A DNA stretch of 64,000 nucleotides, taken from Streptomyces rishiriensis (GTDB lineage Bacteria > Actinomycetota > Actinomycetes > Streptomycetales > Streptomycetaceae). The stretch spans positions 124,001 through 188,000 of the forward strand of contig NZ_BEWA01000017.1 of the NCBI RefSeq assembly GCF_003112535.1, given 5' to 3'. Shown here piece by piece: positions 7,896-17,253 of the stretch. The position numbers were made by a program, and so were the translations under genes. The notes beneath the pieces were generated by a model that saw only the letters and a program-made list of their open reading frames with translations, was not told the origin of the DNA and did no database searches. Every line of letters begins with the position of its first letter. The stretch's first letter is position 1.

Positions 7896-8975
7896 TCAGA
7901 CGTGCTGTCCGGCGCCGCCGCCCGTGAACACCTTGATGCCCTGGGTGATGGTGTCGATGACGGACGCGCTCTGGTCGGCGTCGAGGCCGAAGCGCAGCAC
8001 CACCAGACGCTTGGCGTCGGCGGGCGCCGGGAAGGCCAGCGACTCCACGTAGCCGTCCGCGCCCTTGCTGGTGACCGCCTTCCAGCGCACCAGGTAGCCC
8101 TTCTGCCCGGCCACCGTCACCGCCTTCGAGGCGAGCACCTGGTGCGAGGTGATCGCGCCGTACGTCGTGCCGCCGTAGGACTCCTCGGCGTTGGCCGCGA
8201 CGTCCGCCTTCGCGACCTCCTCGGCGGTGGCGCCCTTCGTCTTCAGCACCTCGGCGGGCGCCGAGTACACGCCCCCCTTCGTGCAGGTCTTGGAGGTGTC
8301 GCCCGGGCACTTGTAGGAGGAGTCGGAGGTCACCTGTGCGCCCACGTTCATCTCCTGGCCGGCCCAGCCGGCCGGGATGGGGATGCTGATGCCGTTGAGC
8401 GCGTCGTTCACCGACCCGCTTCGGATCTTCGGCGCCTCGGACTCCCCGGGCGAGGGAGAGCCTCCCCCCGAGCCGCCGGACCCGCCCGGTCCGCCGAACG
8501 GGCCGCCGTTCTGGCCGCCCGCACCGCCGGGCCCGCCCTGGCCGCCCGGCCCCTGGGCGGTGCCGCCGCCGCCCGAGCCGTCGTCCCGGGCCAGCGCGTA
8601 CACGCCCACCCCGATGCTGGTCAGGACCGCGACGGCCGCGGCCACGGCTATACCCGTGCGCAGCCCGCGCCGCCCGCCCGAGCCCGGCGACGTCGCGGGC
8701 TGCCCCGGGTAGCCCATCTGCCCCGGGTAGCCGGGCTGCCCCGGATATCCGGGATACGCCGGATAGCCGGGTGGGGTCGAGTAGGCCGGTTGGCCCGGAT
8801 GGGCCGGATTCGTTCCGTCGGTCGGGCTCTGCGCCGGCGGACCCCACGCGGTGGCCGAGCCCGCGGGGCGGGTCTGGTCCGTCCACGCCTTGCCGTCCCA
8901 CCAGCGTTCGGCGGCTGGACCGTCATTCGTCTGCCCCGGGTCGGGGTACCACCCGGGAGGAGTCACCTGCGTCAT
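7896..8975 (-). CDS. DUF2510 single-pass membrane protein with collagen-like linkers
   Basis: 359 residues. A DUF2510 domain opens the protein (PPGWYPDPGQ, ERWWDGKAWTDQTR), followed by a PGYPGQ-type repeat (about 60-95), a single transmembrane helix (TGIAVAAAVAVLTSIGVGVY, about 108-130) and a Gly/Ser/Pro-rich linker. The exposed C-terminal domain of about 165 residues begins near SGSVNDALNGISIPIPAGW and has a CPGDTSKTC cysteine pair that could form a disulfide. The topology suggests an inner tail and an outer sensory or binding domain. The function is not known; the domain resembles the many DUF2510-linked extracellular proteins of Streptomyces. Confidence 0.8.
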   Translation of the reverse strand: MTQVTPPGWYPDPGQTNDGPAAERWWDGKAWTDQTRPAGSATAWGPPAQSPTDGTNPAHPGQPAYSTPPGYPAYPGYPGQPGYPGQMGYPGQPATSPGSGGRRGLRTGIAVAAAVAVLTSIGVGVYALARDDGSGGGGTAQGPGGQGGPGGAGGQNGGPFGGPGGSGGSGGGSPSPGESEAPKIRSGSVNDALNGISIPIPAGWAGQEMNVGAQVTSDSSYKCPGDTSKTCTKGGVYSAPAEVLKTKGATAEEVAKADVAANAEESYGGTTYGAITSHQVLASKAVTVAGQKGYLVRWKAVTSKGADGYVESLAFPAPADAKRLVVLRFGLDADQSASVIDTITQGIKVFTGGGAGQHV

Positions 8976-9260
8976 GCCCCCACCGTATGAGGCATCGGTG
9001 AAAGCCGGATGAGAGGGCGGCCCCCGCGTCCGGATCCGCCCGGGGCGTCCTGTCGCCGGGCTGGCGTGATTTCGACGTCAATTCGGCGCGCGTCACACGC
9101 GGTTGACGCCCCGGGGCTCTCGTGCAGGCCCGCCTGTGCGCCCCGGGCCGTCGCCCGTCACCCGTCGAGCGTGACCTGCGCGGACCACCCTCCACGCGGA
9201 CCCGCGGAGGGCTACGCTCGACGTCTGTACGTCGTTCGGGCGACTTGGGGAGGTAGCGGG

Positions 9261-11975
9261 ATGACGGAGGTCAGGCCGACGGCGGCCGCCTCGGCTCCCC
9301 TGTGGGAGCGCGACGAGGAAGTCGCCGCCATCGCGCAGGCGGTGGAGAGGCTCTGCGCCGACCGATCCTCCTCGGGCCACCTTCTGGTGCTCCGCGGCGA
9401 GGCCGGATTCGGCAAAACCACGTTGCTGGCCGAGACACGTCGCATCGCCGAGGCCCGCGGCTGCTCGGTGTGGTCGGCCCGCGGCGGCGAGACGCTGCGG
9501 TCCGTACCCTTCAACGTCGTACGCCAGTTGATGCAGCCCGCGCTGCTGTCGCTGCATCCGGAGGAGGCCCGCGAGTACCTCGGCGACTGGTACGACATCG
9601 CCGGCCCCGCCCTCGGCATCGCGGAGCCCGGCGAGGGCAATGCCGACCCGCAGGGCGTGTGCGACGGTCTCGTCGCCGCCGTGACCAGGCTGGCCCGCCG
9701 GGACTACCCGCTCGTGCTGCTGATCGACGACGCGCACTGGGTCGACCAGGAGAGCCTGCGCTGGCTCGCCGCGTTCGTCGAACGGCTCCACGAGCTCTGC
9801 GTCCTGGTCGTCGTGGCCCGCAGGCCCGGCGAGGTCAAGGGCGACGCCTCCCGCCACCTCGACGCCATCGGCGAGGCCGCGGGCCGCGCCGTCACCAGCC
9901 TCAGCGCCCTGACCCCGGCCGCGGTCGCCGGCCTCACCCGCGCCACCCTCGGCGCGCACGCCGACGCCGCGTTCTGCCGCGAGGTGTGGGCGGTCACCGA
10001 CGGCAACCCGTACGAGACCGTCGAACTCCTCGCCAAGGTCCGCGACAGCGAACTGGCTCCCAGCGAGGCATCGGCGACCGAACTGCGCCCCCTCAACCGC
10101 GCGGCCCGCGGCGGCGGGCTCGTCGACCGTCTGGAGAAACTCGGCGTCGACGCCACCAAGTTCGCCATGGCGGCCGCGATCCTCGGCGCCGACATCTCCG
10201 TCGCCCAGGCCGCCCGGCTCGCCGGCCTCGGCCGCGACGAAGCGGTGCGCTGCGCCGAACTGCTGCGCAACGCCCGCATCCTCACCGAGCCCGACCCCGG
10301 GGCCGTCCCGGCCGACGACGGCGACCTGGAGTTCGTCCACCCGCTGATCGCCACCGCCGTCTACGACTCGATCCCCGGCGGTCTGCGCACCGCGATGCAC
10401 GGCATCGCCGCCCAGGTCGTCGCCGACGCCGGCAAGGGGCTCGCGGCCGCCTCCCGGCATCTGCTCCAGGTGCACGCGGAGGGCGACGAGGAACTCGTCG
10501 AGCAACTGCGCGAAGCCGCCCGCGAACACCTGGCCGTCGGCGCCCCCGACGCGGCCCGCCGCTGCCTGGAACGGGCCCTGCGGGAACCGCCGGTCCCCGA
10601 CGTCCACGCGCGCGTGCTCTACGAACTGGGCTGCGCCACCCTTCTCACCGCGCCCGCCAAGACCATCGAGCACCTGCGCACGGCCCTGTCCCTGCAGGGC
10701 CTCCACGGGGACGAGCGCGTCGACGCCGTCTACCGCCTCTCCCAGGCGCTGCTGCACAACGACCAGCTGGAGGAGGCCGTCCGCACGGTCGAGGCGGAGG
10801 CCGCCCGCCTCGCGCCGGGTCCCGCGCGGATGCGGCTCCAGGCCGTGCAGTTCATGTGGGAGGGCGTCAACGCCGGCGAGCCGACCTCGCCGCACGGCTC
10901 GGAGAAGCTCGCCGCGCTCGCCGCGACCTGCACCGGCCGGGACAACGCCGAGCGCGCCCTACTCATCCTGCGCGGCTTCGACGCCATGACCCACGGCGAG
11001 AACGCCGAGGAGGTCGTCGAGTTCTGCGACCGCGCCCTGGTCAACGGCCGTCTCGCCCCCGGGCTCGGCTGGACCGACCAGGAGTGGGGCATCGAACTGC
11101 TGATGATGCTGGCCAGCTCCTACGCCTACACCGACCGGCTCGACCGCGCCGACGCCCTCTTCAACGAGGCCCTGCGCGCCTACGTCTCCGCCGGCTGGAG
11201 CGGCGGCCACCTCGCCCTGGCCCACGCCTACCTCGGGCTGGGGCTGCGCCGCCGTGGCCGTCTGAAGGAGGCGGAGGAGTCCCTCCGGGAGTCCCTGCGA
11301 CTCGCCGAACGCGTCGGCCGCGGCCTGCCCCTGTACTGGTCGGCGATCTGCAACCTGGTCGACACGCTGCTCGTCCGGGGCCATGTCGGACAGGCCTGGG
11401 AGGTCGCCGAGCAGTACGGCTTCGCCCCGCCCTACCCGTCGACGATCGTGCTGCCCGACCCCCGCTCGGTGCGCGGCCGGCTGCTGCTCGCCGTGGGCCG
11501 CGTCAAGGACGGCGTCAACGAACTGGAGCAGGCCGAGAAGGCGGCCGCCGCGCGCGGCCACCTCAACCCGGTGATGGTCCCGTGGGCCGTCGACCTCGCC
11601 CGCGCCCTGGCCGTCGAGGACCCGGCCCGCGCGGCCCGGCTCGCCACCGAGGCGCGCCGACAGGCCGAGCGCTTCGGCACCGACACCGCGATCGGCGAGG
11701 CCCTGCGCTGCGCCGCCGCCCTGGAGACGGGCCAGCGCGCGGTCCGGCTCGCCCAGCAGGCGGTCACCTATCTGGAGTCCTCGCCCTGCCAGTACGAACA
11801 CGCGGCCGCCCGCGTCGAATACGGCATTCTCTCGCGCTCGGTCTCCGAGCTCAGCCGGGGTCTGACGCTGGCGCGTTCCTGCGGCGCGGACGCGCTGACC
11901 GACAAGGCGCAGCAGGCCCTGCGGAGCCTGGGCGCACCCCAGGTGGGCCTGGTGCCCGGACAGACCCGGCGGTAG
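9261..11975 (+). CDS. Large STAND/LAL-type ATPase without a recognisable HTH
   Basis: 904 residues. The N-terminal AAA_16 ATPase has Walker A GEAGFGKTT (about 46-54) and Walker B LVLLIDDAHW (about 150-160), then a winged-helix-like segment and a long alpha-helical TPR-like region (about 450-890). The architecture is that of LuxR-family LAL regulators (MalT type), but the C-terminus (ALTDKAQQALRSLGAPQV) shows no LuxR helix-turn-helix. ATG 9261 has a GGGGAGG ribosome site; longer starts at 9009 cover a non-coding region. It converges on pcaL with a terminator between. Corynebacterium PcaO, an LAL activator of protocatechuate genes, makes a link to the pca operon conceivable, but nothing in the sequence proves it. 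Confidence 0.85.
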   Translation: MTEVRPTAAASAPLWERDEEVAAIAQAVERLCADRSSSGHLLVLRGEAGFGKTTLLAETRRIAEARGCSVWSARGGETLRSVPFNVVRQLMQPALLSLHPEEAREYLGDWYDIAGPALGIAEPGEGNADPQGVCDGLVAAVTRLARRDYPLVLLIDDAHWVDQESLRWLAAFVERLHELCVLVVVARRPGEVKGDASRHLDAIGEAAGRAVTSLSALTPAAVAGLTRATLGAHADAAFCREVWAVTDGNPYETVELLAKVRDSELAPSEASATELRPLNRAARGGGLVDRLEKLGVDATKFAMAAAILGADISVAQAARLAGLGRDEAVRCAELLRNARILTEPDPGAVPADDGDLEFVHPLIATAVYDSIPGGLRTAMHGIAAQVVADAGKGLAAASRHLLQVHAEGDEELVEQLREAAREHLAVGAPDAARRCLERALREPPVPDVHARVLYELGCATLLTAPAKTIEHLRTALSLQGLHGDERVDAVYRLSQALLHNDQLEEAVRTVEAEAARLAPGPARMRLQAVQFMWEGVNAGEPTSPHGSEKLAALAATCTGRDNAERALLILRGFDAMTHGENAEEVVEFCDRALVNGRLAPGLGWTDQEWGIELLMMLASSYAYTDRLDRADALFNEALRAYVSAGWSGGHLALAHAYLGLGLRRRGRLKEAEESLRESLRLAERVGRGLPLYWSAICNLVDTLLVRGHVGQAWEVAEQYGFAPPYPSTIVLPDPRSVRGRLLLAVGRVKDGVNELEQAEKAAAARGHLNPVMVPWAVDLARALAVEDPARAARLATEARRQAERFGTDTAIGEALRCAAALETGQRAVRLAQQAVTYLESSPCQYEHAAARVEYGILSRSVSELSRGLTLARSCGADALTDKAQQALRSLGAPQVGLVPGQTRR

Positions 11976-11987
11976 CGCGAAGGCGCC

Positions 11988-12022
11988 GGGGCGGGCGGCC
12001 CCGCGGCGGGGCCGCCCGCCCC
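11988..12022. terminator. Bidirectional terminator hairpin at the end of the pca operon
   Basis: Perfect 16-base stem (GGGGCGGGCGGCCCCG and complement) with a 3-base CGG loop between the ATPase gene and pcaL, which converge. Confidence 0.88.
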
Positions 12023-12030
12023 CGCGTGTC

Positions 12031-13314
12031 TCAGCCGGCCGCGTCTCGTTCGGCTGCGTCCGGTCGTGTCTCGTCCGGTCGTGTCTCGTCCGGTCGTGTC
12101 TCGGCCGGTCCGGGGCCGTGGCCGTGGCCGTGGCCGCCCTCTCCGGCTCGGCCGGCGCGGTCCCGGGCGGCTTCCGGGGCGGCTTCCGGGGTGTCGGGGC
12201 CGGCTTCCTCGGCCAGCACCCGCTGGGCTGTGGCGAACGCCGAGTTCGCGGCCGGGACTCCGCAGTAGACGGCCGTCTGGAGGAGGACGGCGCCGATCTC
12301 GTCCGGGGTCAGCCCGTTGCGCCGGGCCGCCCGGACGTGCATGGCCAGTTCCTCGTAGTGGCCGCGCGCCACCAGCGCGGTCAGGGTGACCATGCTGCGC
12401 TCCCGGCGGCTGAGCGTCGGGTCGGTCCAGATCTCGCCCCAGGCGTAGCGGGAGATGAAGTCCTGGTAGCGCGCGGTGAACGCCGTCTGCCGCGCCTGGG
12501 CCCGGTCCACGTGCGCGTCCCCGAGAACCTCGCGCCGGACCTCCATGCCCCGCTTGGCCCCACCGTCGAGATGGGCCCGCAGCACGGTCAGCACGGCCTC
12601 GGGGCACTCGGCGGGCGCGAGATGCGAGGCGCCCGCGAGCTCGACCAGCGTGGCGTCCGGCACCCCGTCCGCGATCTCCCGCAGATGCGCGGGCGGCGTC
12701 GCCGGATCCTGCCGGCCGGCGATCAGCAGGGTCCGTACGGCGATCTCCGGGAGCCGCTCGCGCAGATCGAACGCGGCGAGCGCGTCACAGCACGCGGCGT
12801 ACGCCTCCGGATCGGCGTCGCGATGGTCGGCGATCAGCTCCGGCACGGTGAACCCGGGCGTGAACCAGCGGGCGTTCGCGTTGCGGGCGAGCTCCGCCAG
12901 TCCCTCGCGGCGGACCAGCGCGGCCCTCTCCTCCCACGGGCCCGGCCCGTTGAAATGGGCGGACGAGCAGATCACGGCCAGCGACGACACCCGCTCGCGG
13001 TGGTGCAGCGCGAGATACAGCCCCACCGCGCCGCCCAGGGAGACGCCCGCATAGGCGAACCTCTCCAGGCCGAGGGAGTCGGCCAGCGCCAGCACCAGCC
13101 CGGCCAGATCGCCGACGGTCGCGCCGGGACCGATCAGGTCGGCGGCCGAACCGCCGTGTCCCGGCAGGTCCCAGCGGATCACCCGGTGGGTGAGGGACAG
13201 TTCGGGCGCGACCTTGTCCCACAGGGCGTACGAGGCGCCCAGCGAGGGACCGAGCAGCAGCGGGGGCGCGGAAGCCGGCCCTTCGGCACGGTGGTTGAGC
13301 AGCTTCTCGGTCAA
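12031..13314 (-). CDS. pcaL: Fused 3-oxoadipate enol-lactonase / 4-carboxymuconolactone decarboxylase
   Basis: 427 residues. Residues 1-255 are an alpha/beta-hydrolase (PcaD activity): nucleophile elbow AGVSLGGAVG, acid in GRQDPATP, histidine in GASHLAP. Residues about 262-370 are a carboxymuconolactone decarboxylase (PcaC), with TLTALVARGHYEELAMHVR and LLQTAVYCGVPAAN. The fusion performs the two steps from 4-carboxymuconolactone to 3-oxoadipate and is typical of actinobacteria. The start is taken as TTG at 13314, which overlaps the pcaB stop (TTGA); no in-frame ATG exists nearby. The last 56 residues are an unusual tail with HGHGHG and a TRPDE repeat, encoded by 15-base tandem DNA repeats. 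Last gene of the operon. Confidence 0.93.
   Translation of the reverse strand: MTEKLLNHRAEGPASAPPLLLGPSLGASYALWDKVAPELSLTHRVIRWDLPGHGGSAADLIGPGATVGDLAGLVLALADSLGLERFAYAGVSLGGAVGLYLALHHRERVSSLAVICSSAHFNGPGPWEERAALVRREGLAELARNANARWFTPGFTVPELIADHRDADPEAYAACCDALAAFDLRERLPEIAVRTLLIAGRQDPATPPAHLREIADGVPDATLVELAGASHLAPAECPEAVLTVLRAHLDGGAKRGMEVRREVLGDAHVDRAQARQTAFTARYQDFISRYAWGEIWTDPTLSRRERSMVTLTALVARGHYEELAMHVRAARRNGLTPDEIGAVLLQTAVYCGVPAANSAFATAQRVLAEEAGPDTPEAAPEAARDRAGRAGEGGHGHGHGPGPAETRPDETRPDETRPDAAERDAAG
12061..12105. repeat. 15-base tandem repeat inside the pcaL 3' end
   Basis: Three copies of CGGTCGTGTCTCGTC (the third with one change), giving the TRPDE repeat in the protein tail. The neighbouring GCCGTG triplets encode the HGHGHG run. 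Confidence 0.85.
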
Positions 13315-14639
13315 CGTCGCTCCAGCGCACGGTCGGTGAGGGCTCCGGCGGAGCCGGTGTAACGGGCCGGGTCGGTGAGTTCGCCGAGGTCGACGTCCTT
13401 CAAGTCGGGCTCCTGGGAGAGGAGTTCGACGAGGGGGCGGTGCTCGGCATAGGCCCGCCGGGCCAGCCCGGTGAGGAGTTCCCGGGCGCGGGCGCGGCCC
13501 AGCAGACCCGACAGCTCGGCGGACAGCCGCTCGGAGACGACCAGCCCGTGGGTGAGGCCGAGGTGGGAGCGCATCGCGTCCGCGTTCACCCGCAGGCCCC
13601 CGGTCAGCTCCGCCGCGTCCCGCGCGGCCCCGCCGACCAGCCGCAGCAGATCCCTGAGCGGCTCCCATTCGGCGTGCCAGGCCCCGGCCGGGCGCTCGTC
13701 CTCCGCGACCAGCGAGCCGTACAGCGTGGCCGCGAGCTGCGGGGCCCGCCGCGCGGCCGCCGCGATCAGCGTCGAGCGCACCGGGTTCGCCTTGTGCGGC
13801 ATGGCCGAGGAGCCGCCTCCGCCGCCCTCGGCGACCTCGGCGATCTCGGTGCGGGCCAGGACGAGGACGTCCGTGGCGAGCTTGCCCAGCGCCCCCGCCG
13901 TGAACGCCAGACACCCGGCGAGGTCGGCGACCGGCGTGCGCAGCGTGTGCCACGGCAACAGCGGTGCGGCCAGGCCGACTTCGCGGGCGTACGCGGCCGT
14001 GAGCGCGGTCGTGTCCCGGGCGCCGTACGCCGTGAAGGCGGCCGCCGTCCCGGCCGCGCCGCCGAGCTGGGCGGGCAGCGAGTCCCGTACGGCCGTGATC
14101 CGGTCGCGGGCGTCCAGCACCAGGGACCGCCAACCGGCGGCCTTCAGCCCGAAGGTGGTCGGCACGGCGTGCTGGGTGAGGGTCCGTCCGGGCATCGCCG
14201 TGTCCCGGTGTCCGGCGGCGAGCCGGGCCAGCGCCGCCTGAGTGCGGTCGAGGTCGGCCAGCACCGGGTGGAGTGCTCGCGCCGCGACCAGCATCGTCGC
14301 CGTGTCCATGATGTCCTGGCTGGTCGCGCCCCGGTGCACGTACGGTCCGAACTCGGGGCCGGCCGCCTCGGTGAGGTCGGCGACCAGCGGGATCACCGGG
14401 TTGCCGCCGCCGCGGGCGCGCTCGGCGAGGGAGCGCACGTCGAAGTCGCCGCACGCGGCCGCGGTGACCGCCGCTCCCGCGCCCTCCGGGGCCGCGCCCA
14501 GCGCCTCCTGGGCGCGGGTCAGCGCGGCCTCCGCGTCCAGCAGCGCCCGCAGGTAGGCGTCGTCGTCCGTCGCACGGGCGGCGGGGGAGCCGGTCCACCC
14601 CGGTGCGAGCAGAGCGGACTCGGGTCGGGCAGCTGTCAC
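13311..14639 (-). CDS. pcaB: 3-carboxy-cis,cis-muconate cycloisomerase
   Basis: 442 residues of the fumarase/aspartase superfamily. The signature loop GGSSAMPHKANPV is intact and the TSQDIMDTA substrate-binding segment is present. It converts 3-carboxy-cis,cis-muconate to 4-carboxymuconolactone, the step between PcaHG and PcaL. GTG 14639 overlaps the pcaG stop (GTGA, 14636-14639) and its own stop overlaps the pcaL start, so translation is coupled on both sides. Length and the C-terminal extension suit the bacterial PcaB family. Confidence 0.94.
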   Translation of the reverse strand: MTAARPESALLAPGWTGSPAARATDDDAYLRALLDAEAALTRAQEALGAAPEGAGAAVTAAACGDFDVRSLAERARGGGNPVIPLVADLTEAAGPEFGPYVHRGATSQDIMDTATMLVAARALHPVLADLDRTQAALARLAAGHRDTAMPGRTLTQHAVPTTFGLKAAGWRSLVLDARDRITAVRDSLPAQLGGAAGTAAAFTAYGARDTTALTAAYAREVGLAAPLLPWHTLRTPVADLAGCLAFTAGALGKLATDVLVLARTEIAEVAEGGGGGSSAMPHKANPVRSTLIAAAARRAPQLAATLYGSLVAEDERPAGAWHAEWEPLRDLLRLVGGAARDAAELTGGLRVNADAMRSHLGLTHGLVVSERLSAELSGLLGRARARELLTGLARRAYAEHRPLVELLSQEPDLKDVDLGELTDPARYTGSAGALTDRALERR

Positions 14640-15241
14640 TGGAACTCCAGGAAGACCGTCTCGCCTTCGCCCTGAAGGCGGATGTCGAAACGGTAGGCTC
14701 CCGACCGGTCGCGCGTCGCGATCAGCGTGTCGCGCCGCGCCGGGTCCACCTGCCGCAGCAGGGGGTCGGCGGCGAGCGCCGCCTCGTCGCCGGGCAGGTA
14801 GATCCGGGTGAACAGGTGGACCAGCAGCCCGCGCGCGAACACGCAGACGCTCACATAGGGGGCGTTCCGGCCGCGCGCGCCGGGCCGCAGGGTCCGCGCG
14901 GACCAGTGCCCGTCGGCGTCGGTCTGGACCCGGCCCCAGCCGGTGAACTCCACACCGTTGCGGCCGAGGAACCCGCCGGACGCCGGGTCGCGTCGCATCG
15001 AGCCGTCGGCCTGCGCCAGCTCCCCCTCGGGGTCCGCGCCCCACAGCTCCAGGAACGCGTCCGGCAGCGGGGCGCCCTCGCCGTCGTACACGTACCCCTG
15101 AAGGGTTATGGCGTCCGGGTGGCCGAGCGGGGCGATGTCGCCGCCGCCGGGGAACGGCAGCGCATGGCCGTAGAAGGGGCCGACGGTGTGCGACGGGGTG
15201 GGGAGCACGGTCTGCGGACGGCTCGTGTCGATCTTCGTCAT
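14636..15241 (-). CDS. pcaG: Protocatechuate 3,4-dioxygenase alpha subunit
   Basis: 201 residues. Intradiol dioxygenase fold with the N-terminal TPSHTVGPFYGHALPF and LWGADPEGE segments. The alpha subunit lacks the full iron ligand set; the beta subunit encoded by pcaH carries it. Together they form the non-haem ferric enzyme that opens protocatechuate between C3 and C4. It lies six bases after the pcaH stop and overlaps pcaB by four bases. Confidence 0.94.
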   Translation of the reverse strand: MTKIDTSRPQTVLPTPSHTVGPFYGHALPFPGGGDIAPLGHPDAITLQGYVYDGEGAPLPDAFLELWGADPEGELAQADGSMRRDPASGGFLGRNGVEFTGWGRVQTDADGHWSARTLRPGARGRNAPYVSVCVFARGLLVHLFTRIYLPGDEAALAADPLLRQVDPARRDTLIATRDRSGAYRFDIRLQGEGETVFLEFQ

Positions 15242-15247
15242 GGCGGC

Positions 15248-16021
15248 TCAGCGTCCTTCTTCGATCCAGGTGGCCCGTGGCCCGTCGAGCACGATGTCCC
15301 AGTGGTAGCCCATCGAGAACTCGGGCACGGACAGGCTGTGGTCGTAGGTGGCGACCAGCCGCTGCCGGGCCGCGTCGTCCGTCACCGACTGGATGATCGG
15401 GTCGTAGGGGAAGAGCGGGTCGCTCGGGAAGTACATCTGCGTCACGAGCCGTTGGGTGAAGGCCGTGCCGAACAGCGAGAAGTGGATGTGGGCCGGCCGC
15501 CAGGCGTTGAGGTGCTGACGCCACGGGTAGGGGCCCGGCTGGACGGTGGTGAAGCGGTAGAAGCCGCTGTCGTCGGTCAGGGTGCGGCCGACCCCGGTGA
15601 AGTTCGGGTCCAGCGGCGCGTCGTGCTGTTCGCGCCGGTGGGCGTAGCGGCCGGCCGAGTTGGCCTGCCAGATCTCGACCAGCTGACCGCGCACCGGACG
15701 CCCGTCGCGGTCCAGGACCCGGCCGGAGACGGTGATCCGTTCGCCGATCGGCTCGCCGTGGTGCTGCCGGGTGAGGTCGTTGTCGATCTCGGTGACGTCC
15801 CGCTCGCCGAAGGCGGGGGAGGCCAGCTCCACCAGCTCCGGATCCTTGCTGACGTCGATGGTGACCGGCGGCTGCTTCGGATGGCGCAGGACGGACGAGC
15901 GGTACGGCGCGTAGTCGCGGCGCGGCTGGTGCTCGACGGGGGCGCCGTCGGCGCGCCGCTTCTCGTAGGCGGCGTGTTCGGCCGCGATCTCCCGGTCGAT
16001 GTCGGCTTGCGTGAGAGTCAT
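15248..16021 (-). CDS. pcaH: Protocatechuate 3,4-dioxygenase beta subunit
   Basis: 257 residues. All four iron ligands are visible: Y126 (AGRYAHRR), Y165 (GPYPWRQ), H178 and H180 (RPAHIHFSLFG), with the same spacing as in the Pseudomonas enzyme. It is the catalytic partner of PcaG; product is 3-carboxy-cis,cis-muconate. ATG 16021 is chosen because the family N-terminus starts there (MTLTQADIDREIAAEHAAYE); a long upstream in-frame extension lies inside pcaF. Located 17 bases after pcaF. Confidence 0.95.
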   Translation of the reverse strand: MTLTQADIDREIAAEHAAYEKRRADGAPVEHQPRRDYAPYRSSVLRHPKQPPVTIDVSKDPELVELASPAFGERDVTEIDNDLTRQHHGEPIGERITVSGRVLDRDGRPVRGQLVEIWQANSAGRYAHRREQHDAPLDPNFTGVGRTLTDDSGFYRFTTVQPGPYPWRQHLNAWRPAHIHFSLFGTAFTQRLVTQMYFPSDPLFPYDPIIQSVTDDAARQRLVATYDHSLSVPEFSMGYHWDIVLDGPRATWIEEGR

Positions 16022-16038
16022 GGGAGTTCCCGGGGTTC

Positions 16039-17253
16039 CTATCGTTCGAGGACGAGGGCGAGGCCCTGGCCCACGCCGATGCAGAGGGTGGCGACCCCGA
16101 CGCCGCCGCCCCGGCGGGCGAGCTGATGGGCGACGCTGCCGGCGAGGCGGGCGCCCGAGGCGCCGAGCGGGTGACCGAGGGCGATCGCGCCGCCCTGCGG
16201 GTTGAGGACCGCCGGGTCGAACTCGGGCCACTCGGCGACGCAGCCCAGCACCTGCGCCGCGAACGCCTCGTTGAGTTCGAGCACCGACAGGTCGTCGAAG
16301 CCGCGGCCGGCCTTGGCGAGCGCGCGGTGGACGGCCTCGACGGGGGCGAGGCCGAAGTACTGCGGGTCGATCGCGGACACCCCGGTCGCGCAGACCCGGG
16401 CGAGCGGCTCGCGACCGGTCGCCCGCAGCCCCTCCTCGTCCACCAGGAGCAGGGCCGCGGCCCCGTCGTTCAGCGGCGACGCGTTGCCCGCCGTCACCGT
16501 GCCGTCCTGAACGCGGAACGACGGCTTCAGCCTGCCCATCACCTCCAGCGAGGCGTCCGGCCGTACGCATTCGTCGGCGTCGAACACGACCGGGTCGCCC
16601 TTGCGGCGCGGGACCGGCACGGGTGCGAGCTCGGCGTCGAACAGACCCGCCGCCTGGGCCGCGGCGGCCTTGCGGTGGCTGGCGAGGGCGAACTCGTCCT
16701 GCTGCTCGCGGCCGATCGCGTGCTTGTCGGCGATCAGTTCGGCGGACTCGCCGAGCGGGATCGTCCACTGCGGCGCCATCCGCGGGTTGACCATCCGCCA
16801 GCCCAGGGTGGTCGAGTACAGCTCGGCGTGTCCGGCGGGGAAGGCCCGGTCCGACTTCGGCAGCACGTACGGCGCGCGGGTCATCGACTCCACACCGCCC
16901 GCGACGGCGACATGGGCGTCCCCCGTCGCGATCGCGCGGGCCGCCTGGATCACGGCCTCCAGGCCCGAGGCGCACAGCCGGTTGACCGTGACGCCCGGCA
17001 CCGAGGTGGGCAGGCCCGCCAGGAGCGCGCCCATGCGGCCGACGTTGCGGTTCTCCTCGCCGGCGCCGTTGGCGTTGCCGAAGTAGACGTCCTCGACGCG
17101 TGCGGGGTCCAACGCGGGGGTGCGGGCGAGGAGTTCACGGATGGCGTGGGCGGCCAGGTCGTCCGGGCGCACCGAGGCCAGGGCGCCGTCGTAACGGCCG
17201 ATCGGGGTGCGGACGGCGTCGGCGATGTAGACGGTCCTGAGGCCGGCGCTCAT
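16039..17253 (-). CDS. pcaF: 3-oxoadipyl-CoA thiolase
   Basis: 404 residues, thiolase family. Catalytic Cys in NRLCASGLEA (about residue 93), His in GHPLGASGAR and second Cys in TLCIGVGQG; the GGVESMTRAP segment is also present. It cleaves 3-oxoadipyl-CoA to succinyl-CoA and acetyl-CoA, the last step of the pathway. Assignment as PcaF rather than a general acetyl-CoA acetyltransferase rests on its place between pcaJ and pcaH. Its ATG overlaps the pcaJ stop (17250-17253). Confidence 0.94.
   Translation of the reverse strand: MSAGLRTVYIADAVRTPIGRYDGALASVRPDDLAAHAIRELLARTPALDPARVEDVYFGNANGAGEENRNVGRMGALLAGLPTSVPGVTVNRLCASGLEAVIQAARAIATGDAHVAVAGGVESMTRAPYVLPKSDRAFPAGHAELYSTTLGWRMVNPRMAPQWTIPLGESAELIADKHAIGREQQDEFALASHRKAAAAQAAGLFDAELAPVPVPRRKGDPVVFDADECVRPDASLEVMGRLKPSFRVQDGTVTAGNASPLNDGAAALLLVDEEGLRATGREPLARVCATGVSAIDPQYFGLAPVEAVHRALAKAGRGFDDLSVLELNEAFAAQVLGCVAEWPEFDPAVLNPQGGAIALGHPLGASGARLAGSVAHQLARRGGGVGVATLCIGVGQGLALVLER

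Noticed and set aside
9070..9110. CGTCAA/TTGACG inverted repeat between the DUF2510 gene and the ATPase gene
   Set aside because: Arms are only six bases with a 20-base gap, so no defensible function.
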